NCBI GenBank assembly: GCA_021160865.1
Contig: JAGHBS010000126.1
Coordinates: forward strand, 1 to 36,511
Source of the DNA: Planctomycetota bacterium
GTDB taxonomy: Bacteria > Planctomycetota > Phycisphaerae > SM23-33
Direction: 5' to 3'
DNA length: 36,511 bases
The notes beneath the pieces were generated by a model that was given only the letters and a program-made list of their open reading frames with translations, was not told the origin of the DNA and did no database searches. Shown one piece after another: positions 16,859-24,010 of this stretch. The position numbers and the translations under genes are program-made. Each line of letters begins with the position of its first letter. Position 1 is the stretch's first letter.

Positions 16859-18945
16859 CCAGTCAAGTTGCTCATCTTCTATCAGCCGATGGACCAATTG
16901 CTTCGGCAATGCCTTCGTATGAGTCCCGGCCGGAACAATTAGCAATGGCTCAAGCCGTCGAGTCAGCATTTGCCGATGGTAGTCACCTATTAGTTGAAGC
17001 CGGTACAGGAGTAGGTAAAACCTTTGCCTACCTTATACCAGCAATTCTGGAGATTCAAAAAGGGCGACGGGTTATTATTGCCACATACACCATTGCCCTT
17101 CAAGAGCAACTTATCACCAAGGATATCCCATTCTTGCAGGATTGCTTGGACTTCTCATTTCGGGTGGTTTTGGCTAAGGGTAGGAATAATTATTTGTGCC
17201 TTCGCCGGCTTGACCTTGCCCGACGACGTGCAGAAAAGATTTTTTCAGCCAGGCGCGATCAGGTCCATCTTGAAAAGATTGCTCAATGGAGTGCAGCTAC
17301 AAAGTGCGCATCACGACAGGATATTACCTTTTCAATCTCAGATTCTCTCTGGAGGCGGATTCGTGCTGAGTCTGATGCTTGCCTTGGTAAAAAATGCAGA
17401 TGGTATCATCAATGCCCATTTCAGACAGCACGTCGGAAAATCCACAAGGCAGATATGGTGGTGGTAAATCACGCATTGTTATTTTCAGACCTATCCCTTC
17501 GCGGAGCAGGGATTGAGCCACCCCGATATACCACTTCCGACTTACTCGGCCAATATGATTTACTGGTTATTGACGAAGCTCATATGATTGAATCAGTGGC
17601 TTCAGAACATTTTGGTAAGTCTATAACAAGCGGAGCAATCCAAAGCGTGCTTCGTGAATTGTATAACCCCAGGACGAAGCGGGGACTATTGACGTTGATA
17701 GGTGATATGGATGCAATCGCTATGGTTCGTTCCGTCAGTAAGGCGGCTGATATGTTTTTCAGTTCCCTCGCTAATGATAGCGTGGATGGTATCGCTCCGA
17801 ATGGCAGAATATATAAACCCTATGCTGTTGACGACATTCTTTCACCAGAACTTATCAGACTAGCTAATGAATTGAAGCGAATAAGACAGGAACGAGACGA
17901 TGTTAATGAGAGGCTTGAATTGCAGGGATATGAGCGAGCCCTGCATGAACGGGCAGAGACAATAGCAAAGTTAATAGGACAAAGGTATCCTGAATCAGCC
18001 TACTGGCGAACGATAGTTTCAAGGGACGCAGATCGTGCAGCCAGCCGTGATAGTAAAACTGTTATTCTTGCCTGTGCCCCGATAAGAGTTTCGGAGATAC
18101 TTAAACGATGCCTATTTGATGCGGTGAGGTCTGTTATTTTGACCTCTGCGACACTTAGCAATGCTCGCAAGGGGGTTAGCGGATTTGAATACATTCGCAA
18201 TCGTCTTGGCCTTGAGGATGCTCGTGAACTTCGGCTTGATAGCCCGTTCGATTATCGTCGCCAATCGCGTCTTTACATCGAAACTACCCTTGGCAATCCG
18301 AATGAGTTAGACGAATTTGTGCCGCGGGCATGCAGGGCTATCGAATATTATGTTTCTTTGACGAAGGGGAGGTGTTTTGTTTTATTCACGTCGTACAAGA
18401 TGCTTCAAGCTGTAGCAGAAGGTCTCCTTCCCTTTGCCCAGCGGGAGGGATATACGTTGCTTATTCAGGGAGGACCTTTACCACGATCTGCCATGCTTGC
18501 CAGATTCCGCCGGGGTCGAAAGTGCATTCTTTTGGGGACTGATAGTTTCTGGCAGGGAGTGGATGTGGCTGGCGAGGCACTTTCAAACGTCATTATCGCC
18601 AAGTTGCCCTTTGCCGTGCCTGATTCACCACTAATCGAAGCAAGGTTAGAAGCCATCCGAGCCGAGGGTGGTGATCCTTTCAGAGACTACCAATTGCCTA
18701 ACGCCATCATTCGTTTTAAACAAGGTTTTGGCAGGCTTGTACGCTCAAGTAAAGATCACGGTTTTGTCGTCTGTCTTGATCATCGTATAGTATCAATGCC
18801 CTATGGTAGGGATTTTCTTGAAGCATTACCTGATACCGAAATCATTTACGACGCATCGCTTTCTAATAAGATGAGTATGCATGAAAGCAGGTATGGCTCG
18901 CAGGACATCTACCCACGAGCCATACCACAGGACGATTTCGATTGA
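16855..18945 (+). CDS. DinG-type ATP-dependent DNA helicase (XPD-like superfamily 2, iron-sulfur)
   Basis: A 696-residue superfamily 2 helicase of the DinG/XPD/Rad3 group, probably unwinding DNA 5' to 3' and removing R-loops or other blocks. Walker A is EAGTGVGKT (48-56), motif Ia follows as VIIATYTIALQEQL, and the DEAH box is LLVIDEAHMIE. Candidate iron-sulfur cluster cysteines lie between motifs Ia and II, in NNYLCLRR and ACLGKKCRWYHQC. C-terminal motifs are ILTSATLS, CFVLFTSYKML, GTDSFWQGVDVAGE and FKQGFGRLVRS. The ATG at 16855 is chosen for the ATGA overlap with the upstream gene; it gives a normal distance to Walker A. An 11-bp inverted repeat lies in the last codons. Confidence 0.92.
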   Translation: MTSQVAHLLSADGPIASAMPSYESRPEQLAMAQAVESAFADGSHLLVEAGTGVGKTFAYLIPAILEIQKGRRVIIATYTIALQEQLITKDIPFLQDCLDFSFRVVLAKGRNNYLCLRRLDLARRRAEKIFSARRDQVHLEKIAQWSAATKCASRQDITFSISDSLWRRIRAESDACLGKKCRWYHQCPFQTARRKIHKADMVVVNHALLFSDLSLRGAGIEPPRYTTSDLLGQYDLLVIDEAHMIESVASEHFGKSITSGAIQSVLRELYNPRTKRGLLTLIGDMDAIAMVRSVSKAADMFFSSLANDSVDGIAPNGRIYKPYAVDDILSPELIRLANELKRIRQERDDVNERLELQGYERALHERAETIAKLIGQRYPESAYWRTIVSRDADRAASRDSKTVILACAPIRVSEILKRCLFDAVRSVILTSATLSNARKGVSGFEYIRNRLGLEDARELRLDSPFDYRRQSRLYIETTLGNPNELDEFVPRACRAIEYYVSLTKGRCFVLFTSYKMLQAVAEGLLPFAQREGYTLLIQGGPLPRSAMLARFRRGRKCILLGTDSFWQGVDVAGEALSNVIIAKLPFAVPDSPLIEARLEAIRAEGGDPFRDYQLPNAIIRFKQGFGRLVRSSKDHGFVVCLDHRIVSMPYGRDFLEALPDTEIIYDASLSNKMSMHESRYGSQDIYPRAIPQDDFD
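18890..18926. repeat. 11-bp perfect inverted repeat in the 3' end of the helicase gene
   Basis: GGTATGGCTCG (18890-18900) and CGAGCCATACC (18916-18926) are exact reverse complements with a 15-base loop. They lie inside the coding sequence 17 bases before the stop codon. No T tract follows, so it is not a standard terminator. Confidence 0.75.
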
Positions 18946-18955
18946 TACTCTTGAC

Positions 18956-18995
18956 ACCTCGGTTGCGGAAGGCAAATAAGCACTTCCGCGGAGGT
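18956..18995. terminator. Hairpin between convergent helicase and PEP-CTERM genes
   Basis: ACCTC (18956-18960) pairs with GAGGT (18991-18995), and GCGGAAG (18965-18971) pairs with CTTCCGC (18983-18989). Together they give a two-part stem of 12 bp with an 11-nt loop. It fills the 51-base gap between the two convergent stop codons. The downstream T tract is poor on both strands, so a bidirectional transcription barrier is likely but its efficiency is uncertain. Confidence 0.5.
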
Positions 18996-18996
18996 A

Positions 18997-19635
18997 TTAT
19001 CCTATTTTCATCCTTCGCCTTCGTCGGATAATTAACCCTACGGCGCCGAGGTTCAAAATCATCAGTGTTGCTGGTTCGGGTATTGGTGAGCCCGGGATTA
19101 TCATGTCTTGCTTACAATCGCTGTGTAGAACTAACATGTCCCATTGAGTTTGATAGCTATCCGGCAAGGTTGATAGCAGGTCATTGGCAGCCTGGGCAAC
19201 AGCTTCGTTCCCGGTGATGCTGAGATAGCCATCCGTTACATCGAAGTTATCAGATGTTTCGAAGATAACTTCCCAGATGGCGACGCCCAGAGCTGCTGCA
19301 TCGATGTTGTCCTGCACATCTTCGGAGTAGGTCTCGAACAGGAACGCTACCAGATCGCCATTATTCAGGCTCTCAATGGGCAGTTCGGTTACCTCACCGC
19401 TGCCGGCATAATGGTAAATATCAACGCAGTACGAGGCGTAATCAGTACCTTCGTAGCTAATAAGATACTGACCAGCCGATACTCGACAACCATCTGCCGG
19501 GCTACCAGCGGCGTGCAAAGTTACTTTTGAGTGTAATCCTATGCCCTTGTACGTCATGATACTTGCCGAAGCAACATGACATCCCATCACCAAAATTACC
19601 ACGACCGCAACTGTCATCATACTCTTTCGGATCAT
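18997..19635 (-). CDS. PEP-CTERM sorting-domain protein
   Basis: A 212-residue exported protein read from the ATG at 19635, which has an AAAGGAGG ribosome binding site about six bases upstream. A signal peptide (about residues 1-24, ending in HVASAS) precedes a domain with two cysteine-containing segments (DGCRVSAGQYLISYEGTDYA and SYCVDIYHYAGSG). The pattern of secreted planctomycete and cyanobacterial surface proteins fits. The C-terminus is a textbook PEP-CTERM signal: IPEPATLMILNLGAVGLII followed by RRRRRM. Such proteins are thought to be processed by an exosortase and sent to the cell surface; no exosortase is in this window. A structured leader precedes the gene. The biological role is unknown. 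Confidence 0.85.
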   Translation of the reverse strand: MIRKSMMTVAVVVILVMGCHVASASIMTYKGIGLHSKVTLHAAGSPADGCRVSAGQYLISYEGTDYASYCVDIYHYAGSGEVTELPIESLNNGDLVAFLFETYSEDVQDNIDAAALGVAIWEVIFETSDNFDVTDGYLSITGNEAVAQAANDLLSTLPDSYQTQWDMLVLHSDCKQDMIIPGSPIPEPATLMILNLGAVGLIIRRRRRMKIG

Positions 19636-19659
19636 TTTCCTGCCTCCTTTCTGGGCTTT

Positions 19660-19702
19660 GGGTAAGTTCCGGACCGATACGCATCGGCCGAAATCTTTAC
19701 CC
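19660..19702 (-). promoter_or_regulatory. Structured 5' leader of the PEP-CTERM gene
   Basis: On the minus strand GGGTAA (19702-19697) pairs with TTACCC (19665-19660). Inside, UUUCGG-CCGAU and AUCGG-U-CCGGAA form an 11-bp helix with one bulge and a GCGU loop. The structure ends about 24 bases before the start codon. No known riboswitch consensus is satisfied. Confidence 0.45.
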
Positions 19703-19704
19703 AT

Positions 19705-20013
19705 GATCTTTTTGATCTACCTCTCTTTTGTGACCGTTAGCTAAACCTAACTTGAACTTTGATTGTTGTATGCATTACTGCGTATTTGATGCTATGCAAA
19801 GTCCGTTAGCTATTTGTTGTCGCAGAATGTGAATCGTGTGCGTGCAGCTCAAAAGCGGTGAATTCTACAATGCTTGCGAGTATTCCTCCGCTGTTGATGG
19901 GTACTATTAAGATGTCAATTTCAATATACGACATAGATTCTCGCCTGGCAAATAAAACTTCATTTTTCTTATATCTGTGATTGCCCATTTCAATCGCCAA
20001 TACACTTTGAAAA
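19705..20013. other. Intergenic region between the two PEP-CTERM genes, with a 10-bp direct repeat
   Basis: CCGTTAGCTA occurs at 19734-19743 and again at 19803-19812, 69 bases apart, upstream of the 18997-19635 gene. A 64-codon TTG-started frame on the minus strand (20000-19806) has no clear ribosome binding site and no family resemblance, so it is not called. Confidence 0.45.
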
Positions 20014-20775
20014 TCAGCTATGGTTGATAATCGTTTTCCGGTGTAGCGGCGGCACTATGAGGATGCTTTCCAATGCTAATAATAAGATTGTAGTTGGCTC
20101 GGGTATTTCAGTGCCGATTGAGAAATCCATGTTCGGCGTGATGCCGGCTGGTGGAATTTCTAAATCTTTCCACGCTTCCTGTTCGTAGATTGACCATTGC
20201 GCATTACCTTTGCAGAAATCGCGCGGATATGGATATGGTGTCAGCGATAGGGATGTTAACCAGCCAAAATTTGTTGTATCAGGTTCAACTGGCAGGGCAG
20301 TTATACTAATCCAGTATTTCTCTCCTTCTTTTAAGAAGCAATTACTCTCGATGGGCATGTCTATTTGAAAGATATCCGCTTTGTTAGGATGATAATCTCC
20401 GGTGAGGGGGTCAAAGTACCAATGAAATAGCCCTTCATTTTTGTCGATGCGTCTTATGATGGGGTTTTCTACGAAGGTTTCCCACAATTTATTACCGGGT
20501 TTGCCGCTGGCATCGTTCATAATGCCGATATGAATTGCTTTAAACTTCCCGATCTTATTGTTTTCCCACGATCCTTTGATTAGTACGTTGCTTAGCAAAC
20601 CATCTTCTTTAACGGTGAAATCATCAGCAATTGATATAGGTAAAGATGTCTTCACTGATGTCATCCATGGGAATGGTTTTACCGGTGGAAGCGGCGGTAC
20701 AATCGGCTTGGCATAGGCGATTGAGCCTGACAGTAAAACTATTCCCACCAGAAGGCTCGATCTCCACTTATACAT
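20014..20775 (-). CDS. Secreted PEP-CTERM-like protein (DUF7901-like)
   Basis: A 253-residue protein with a clear signal peptide (residues 1-22, MYKWRSSLLVGIVLLSGSIA then YA-K). The body contains SIADDFTVKEDGLLSNVLIKGSW, IHIGIMNDASGKPGNKLWE and EKYWISITALP, the layout of beta-rich extracellular proteins that accompany PEP-CTERM signals in planctomycetes. The C-terminus carries EIPEPTTILLLALESILIV, then a short basic tail, LHRKTIINHS. The sorting signal is therefore recognisable but its arginine cluster is weak. AGGAAAGGA precedes the ATG. Function unknown; surface or matrix display is inferred from the signals. Confidence 0.8.
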   Translation of the reverse strand: MYKWRSSLLVGIVLLSGSIAYAKPIVPPLPPVKPFPWMTSVKTSLPISIADDFTVKEDGLLSNVLIKGSWENNKIGKFKAIHIGIMNDASGKPGNKLWETFVENPIIRRIDKNEGLFHWYFDPLTGDYHPNKADIFQIDMPIESNCFLKEGEKYWISITALPVEPDTTNFGWLTSLSLTPYPYPRDFCKGNAQWSIYEQEAWKDLEIPPAGITPNMDFSIGTEIPEPTTILLLALESILIVPPLHRKTIINHS

Positions 20776-21123
20776 AAGTCCTTTCCTCCGATTACCTCCT
20801 GAATAATTGAGCGATGAATCTGGCTACATTTATAGTTCGATTGCTTGCTACGAATGCAATTTACGATTTGTTTGTTGCTATGGCAAATCAGTCATATTGT
20901 TTTTGCCATTGGGATTTTTATGGAGATATTTACCAGGATGCGGATTGGAGAGGGTGATTAAAATTTCCTGTTGCATGAGGACTTTAGACGGCGAAACGAG
21001 TATCCTTGCGCCAGACCGGCTGACGAGGGATGTTCAGAGACTCTCTGTAGCATTAAGGACTTTGGTCCAGCCCTTATGGTTTATCCAGCAGAGGTTGGGA
21101 GGATGCTTATCGATAGTATCTGA
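20776..21123. other. Intergenic region upstream of the second PEP-CTERM gene
   Basis: This 348-base stretch carries a possible minus-strand promoter, TTGCAT (20859-20854) and TATAAA (20834-20829) with a 19-base spacer, for the 20775 gene. A plus-strand frame across it (20807-21133) starts with TTG, has no ribosome binding site and overlaps the next gene antisense, so it is rejected. Nothing else was recognised. Confidence 0.4.
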
Positions 21124-22023
21124 TTATTTTTGAAGTACTTTTCTAATGGCTTTGATGTGCGCAGGGGTAGTGCCGCAGCAGCCTCCGATAAAGTCGGCAC
21201 CAGCTGCAACAATTCCTGGAACGTATGAAGCAAACTCTTCAGGACCCATTGGGAAGATAGTCTTGCCCTCGCGAAGAATGGGAATTCCTGCATTGGGTTT
21301 AATCCATATGAGTAATCGATTATTGGTGTCTTGCTGACGTTTGCTTATTGCCTGGTGAAGCATCTTTGCAAGTTTGGCATAGTTTTCAGGACCTGTGCCG
21401 CAATTTGCCCCGACAGCATCAGCGCCAGCATCGATAGCAGCAGATACCAGATCCTCAGGAGTGTTTCCCATCATCGTGGAGGTTTTTTCAGGTCCTGAAT
21501 CAAACGTCATGGAAACAATTACGGGTAAGTTGGTGCTTTCTTTAGCTGCTCTTAGGGCGAGGATAAGTTCGTCTAATTGTGCGAAGGTTTCGCAAAGGAT
21601 AGCCTGGACGCCGCCTTCTTCCAGGGCAGATGCCTGAGAGGCGAAAGAGGATTGAATCTCTTCCGGTGATATTTCACCCATCATCACAATCTTTCCCGTC
21701 GGTCCCATCGAGCCGAAAACCGCAGCTGAATCGCCTGCTACCTTCTTGCTTATCTGGGCACCCTTTCGGGCTAAAAGGTCAGCTGAATCAGCTAAACCGA
21801 ATTGTTCCAGTGCCAATCGGATTGACCGAAACGTATTGGTGAGGATAATCTCCGAGCCGGCTTCAATATAACTACGAGCGACCGCTTCAACGGCAGCAGG
21901 GTTTTCAATGTTCCATGCATCGGGGCATGCCCCTGTCGGTAATCCGTGAGCCTGAAGTTCGGTACCCCATGCACCATCACTAACGGTGACCTTTCCACGA
22001 TATTTATCCAGGTTTTCACTCAT
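21124..22023 (-). CDS. Homocysteine S-methyltransferase family protein
   Basis: A 299-residue TIM-barrel protein like the N-terminal module of cobalamin-dependent methionine synthase and betaine-homocysteine methyltransferase. It would transfer a methyl group to homocysteine or a related thiol. It starts with VSDGAWGTELQAHGLP, followed by EIILTNTFRSIRLALEQFG, FGSMGPTGKIV and ILCETFAQLDELILAL. The zinc-binding cysteines are visible in GANCGTGPEN (first Cys) and GGCCGTTPAHI (the vicinal pair), so the metal site is complete. Length fits a single-domain member; no folate- or B12-binding domain follows. The methyl donor cannot be inferred. It stands alone between a PEP-CTERM gene and the divergent MerR-like gene. 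Confidence 0.88.
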   Translation of the reverse strand: MSENLDKYRGKVTVSDGAWGTELQAHGLPTGACPDAWNIENPAAVEAVARSYIEAGSEIILTNTFRSIRLALEQFGLADSADLLARKGAQISKKVAGDSAAVFGSMGPTGKIVMMGEISPEEIQSSFASQASALEEGGVQAILCETFAQLDELILALRAAKESTNLPVIVSMTFDSGPEKTSTMMGNTPEDLVSAAIDAGADAVGANCGTGPENYAKLAKMLHQAISKRQQDTNNRLLIWIKPNAGIPILREGKTIFPMGPEEFASYVPGIVAAGADFIGGCCGTTPAHIKAIRKVLQK

Positions 22024-22175
22024 CGTTCACTGTGCCTTAGATAGGTTTACATGCCCGCAATAGGGTATCGGGGTTTATAACATAGTAAGCAGGTAATTTC
22101 CAACTTTATATTGGGGTCAAATTTTGGAGGATTTTTGGTTCGAACGGTAGGAGAGAAGGGTGGGGTGAGGTTTTT

Positions 22176-22199
22176 AGAAAATTTCCTGAGAAATTTTCT
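22176..22199. repeat. Perfect 10-bp palindrome abutting the MerR-like gene promoter
   Basis: AGAAAATTTC (22176-22185) and GAAATTTTCT (22190-22199) are exact reverse complements around CTGA. The right end touches the -35 element. Position and symmetry suit an operator for a dimeric regulator. No T tract for a terminator follows. Confidence 0.7.
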
Positions 22200-22225
22200 T
22201 GACATCAATCTGGATTACTTATACT
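22199..22225 (+). promoter_or_regulatory. Predicted promoter of the MerR-like gene
   Basis: A perfect -35, TTGACA (22199-22204), is followed after 15 bases by TATACT (22220-22225). The spacer is short for ordinary sigma-70 promoters. It is bracketed by two palindromes, at 22176-22199 and 22221-22247. Confidence 0.55.
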
Positions 22226-22247
22226 TTTTGCAAAATGTAAAAAGTAT
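22221..22247. promoter_or_regulatory. Imperfect palindrome overlapping the -10 of the MerR-like gene (operator candidate)
   Basis: ATACTTTTTGC (22221-22231) and GTAAAAAGTAT (22237-22247) match at 10 of 11 paired positions around AAAAT. The site covers the -10 and the probable transcription start, where a bound repressor would block initiation. Confidence 0.55.
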
Positions 22248-22269
22248 TACAAATCGGGTGTTCAAGATC

Positions 22270-22587
22270 ATGAAAAAACAGGGGATAAAGCAAATCGTTT
22301 CAAAGCGGTACATGCCGGCGAATAAGAGCCTTTACTCAGCAAGGAAAATCCCGCCAAAACTATATCGAATTGGGGAAATCGTTCAGTATTCAGGTTTGTC
22401 CCGACAAACCATACACAATTACACCACCATGGGCTTGATTACCGAGGTGTGCAGATCCTCCGGGGGACATCGCCTTTATGATGAAACCGTTTTCGCTCGG
22501 CTTGACCTGATAGAACAGCTAAAGCGCCGCAATAAATCAATGCGGGAAATACGAAAATATTTCGATGAAATGGATAAAGGCCGGTAA
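22270..22587 (+). CDS. Small MerR-type DNA-binding regulator without effector domain
   Basis: A 105-residue cytoplasmic protein from the ATG at 22270. A basic N-terminal extension (residues 1-33) precedes a winged helix-turn-helix of the MerR type: LYRIGEIVQYSGLSRQTIHN, then YTTMGLI and SGGHRLYDETVFARLDLIEQL. The protein stops after a short helix (REIRKYFDEMDKGR), so there is no ligand-binding domain and only a minimal dimerisation helix, as in BldC-like or excisionase-like proteins. It stands 342 bases before the FliA/WhiG-type sigma gene in the same direction. Two palindromes at its promoter suggest autoregulation. The ribosome binding site is weak. Confidence 0.82.
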   Translation: MKKQGIKQIVSKRYMPANKSLYSARKIPPKLYRIGEIVQYSGLSRQTIHNYTTMGLITEVCRSSGGHRLYDETVFARLDLIEQLKRRNKSMREIRKYFDEMDKGR

Positions 22588-22929
22588 TGGTAATGGGAGA
22601 GATGAAAATCCACAAAGCGAATGATATAACTTCTTTGAATAGAGGAAGATATGTTAACGACCAAAATTTTCGGGCTGTTTTCGATGGTAGAAAGCAATTT
22701 TTCACTTGCAGGTTATGGTAGAATAGGCAAAATACATAGAAAAAATAATATAAGGAAAATAAACAAAATTGCCGAAATTAATATTCTGTCATGTGTACGG
22801 TTTGGCAAAGAGCGTTTCTACACATCGTTTCTTAGCATGGCAGATACCTATCGAAGTATTGATTGCAAGGATTGTTGATGGATTGTTGTGAAAGAGAAGG
22901 TCAAGGATGACATTTCAAAGGAGTGAACT
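22588..22929. other. Intergenic region between the MerR-like gene and the sigma factor gene
   Basis: This AT-rich 342-base stretch has no convincing gene. A 75-codon frame (22651-22878) lacks a ribosome binding site and family similarity. A TAGAAT near 22714-22719 could be a -10, but no -35 accompanies it. An AAAGGAG ribosome binding site for the sigma gene ends the region. Confidence 0.4.
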
Positions 22930-23721
22930 ATGGCTACGGTAACAGCGGCGGTTGATGACGAGGTGGTCCAGGGATGGTGGAAAGAATACACCAAGACCCA
23001 TAGCGAGGAAATTCGAAATCGTCTCATTGAGCATTATCTTCCTCTGGTTCGCTACACAGCGGAGCGACTTTATGCTCGGTTGCCCGATGAGGTCGAACTC
23101 GACGATCTTATATCAGCAGGGACCTTTGGCCTGATAGATGCAATCAGTGCCTTTGATATCAACCGGGGTGTGAAGTTTGAGACGTACTGTTCTCAGCGAA
23201 TTCGCGGGGCAATTCTGGACGAGCTGCGAAGTATGGATTGGGTTCCACGGCTTGTACGGAGCCGATCGCATAAGGTAGCCGAGGCAAGGAATGCCTTGGA
23301 GATGGAACTTGGCAGAAAGCCGACGGATCGCGAATTGGCTAAGAAGATGAAAGTATCAACAAAGGAGTTTCAAAAGCTCCAGCGTGATGCCCGTACCACT
23401 AATGTGGTTAGCCTATCGCGAAAATGGTTCGAGAGCGATTCCAACAAAGATGTTCGCGAAATAGACGTCCTGGAAGACAAACGGAGTGAAAATCCATTCG
23501 AACGTTTCCAGCAAAAGGATATAAAAGAATGGATTACTCGCGGACTAAGTAGGGCAGAAAGGCTTATCATAATTCTTTATTACTTTGAAGGGATGACGAT
23601 GAAGGAGATAGGCCAGACGCTGGATTTATCGGAATCGCGCGTCTCGCAGATGCATTCAGCCATTCTCGAACGTCTCAAGCAGCATTTGAGCGAAAATCGG
23701 CAAGGAGACAATGGTTTGTAA
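22930..23721 (+). CDS. RNA polymerase sigma factor, FliA/WhiG family
   Basis: A 263-residue sigma-70-family factor with regions 2, 3 and 4. Region 2 is LIEHYLPLVRYTAERLYARL, then DDLISAGTFGLIDAISAFD and VKFETYCSQRIRGAILDELR followed by SMDWVPR. This last block is the FliA/WhiG diagnostic. Region 3 is ELGRKPTDRELAKKM. Region 4 is LSRAERLIIILYYFEGMTMK followed by EIGQTLDLSESRVSQMHSAI. Such factors direct flagellar, sporulation or envelope genes; no flagellar gene is in this window, so its regulon is unknown. The ATG has AAAGGAG eight bases upstream. No anti-sigma gene such as flgM is adjacent. Confidence 0.93.
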   Translation: MATVTAAVDDEVVQGWWKEYTKTHSEEIRNRLIEHYLPLVRYTAERLYARLPDEVELDDLISAGTFGLIDAISAFDINRGVKFETYCSQRIRGAILDELRSMDWVPRLVRSRSHKVAEARNALEMELGRKPTDRELAKKMKVSTKEFQKLQRDARTTNVVSLSRKWFESDSNKDVREIDVLEDKRSENPFERFQQKDIKEWITRGLSRAERLIIILYYFEGMTMKEIGQTLDLSESRVSQMHSAILERLKQHLSENRQGDNGL

Positions 23722-24010
23722 GGTCGGGTGTTAGACCACCCCTCGTCGGTAGATTGGATACAAGGTATTCTTATCAGAGACTTCGACCTTGTCGGGGGTT
23801 TGTTGAAGTTCGTTGTTGCTCTTCGGAATACAGGTATTCATTTCGCGCAATTAGGCGCTTTGTCTCACGGTTTCGCCGAAATTCACTAATATTTCCCGCA
23901 TCTTTACAATAAAGTGGCATATTGTGCGTTTTTAATCTAAAATCTCCTAACGAACGATGAAACAATTATGAACGTTTTCGTGTTTTCGTAAGGTCTGGAG
24001 CATTGTCGAG

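Noticed and set aside
19660..19702. Cyclic-di-GMP riboswitch in the PEP-CTERM gene leader
   Set aside because: A short CAAAGCC-like stretch follows the stem, but the characteristic paired hairpins and tetraloop-receptor layout are missing.
19806..20000. 64-codon minus-strand frame after the second PEP-CTERM gene
   Set aside because: TTG start, no clear ribosome binding site, no recognisable composition or motif.
20807..21133. 108-codon plus-strand frame
   Set aside because: TTG start without ribosome binding site, runs antisense into the methyltransferase gene, no family features.
22111..22269. N-terminal extension of the MerR-like protein from 22111
   Set aside because: It would translate through the promoter and both palindromes; the ATG at 22270 gives a normal protein.
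22651..22878. 75-codon frame before the sigma factor gene
   Set aside because: AT-driven composition, no ribosome binding site and no similarity; it could be a real small gene but cannot be supported.
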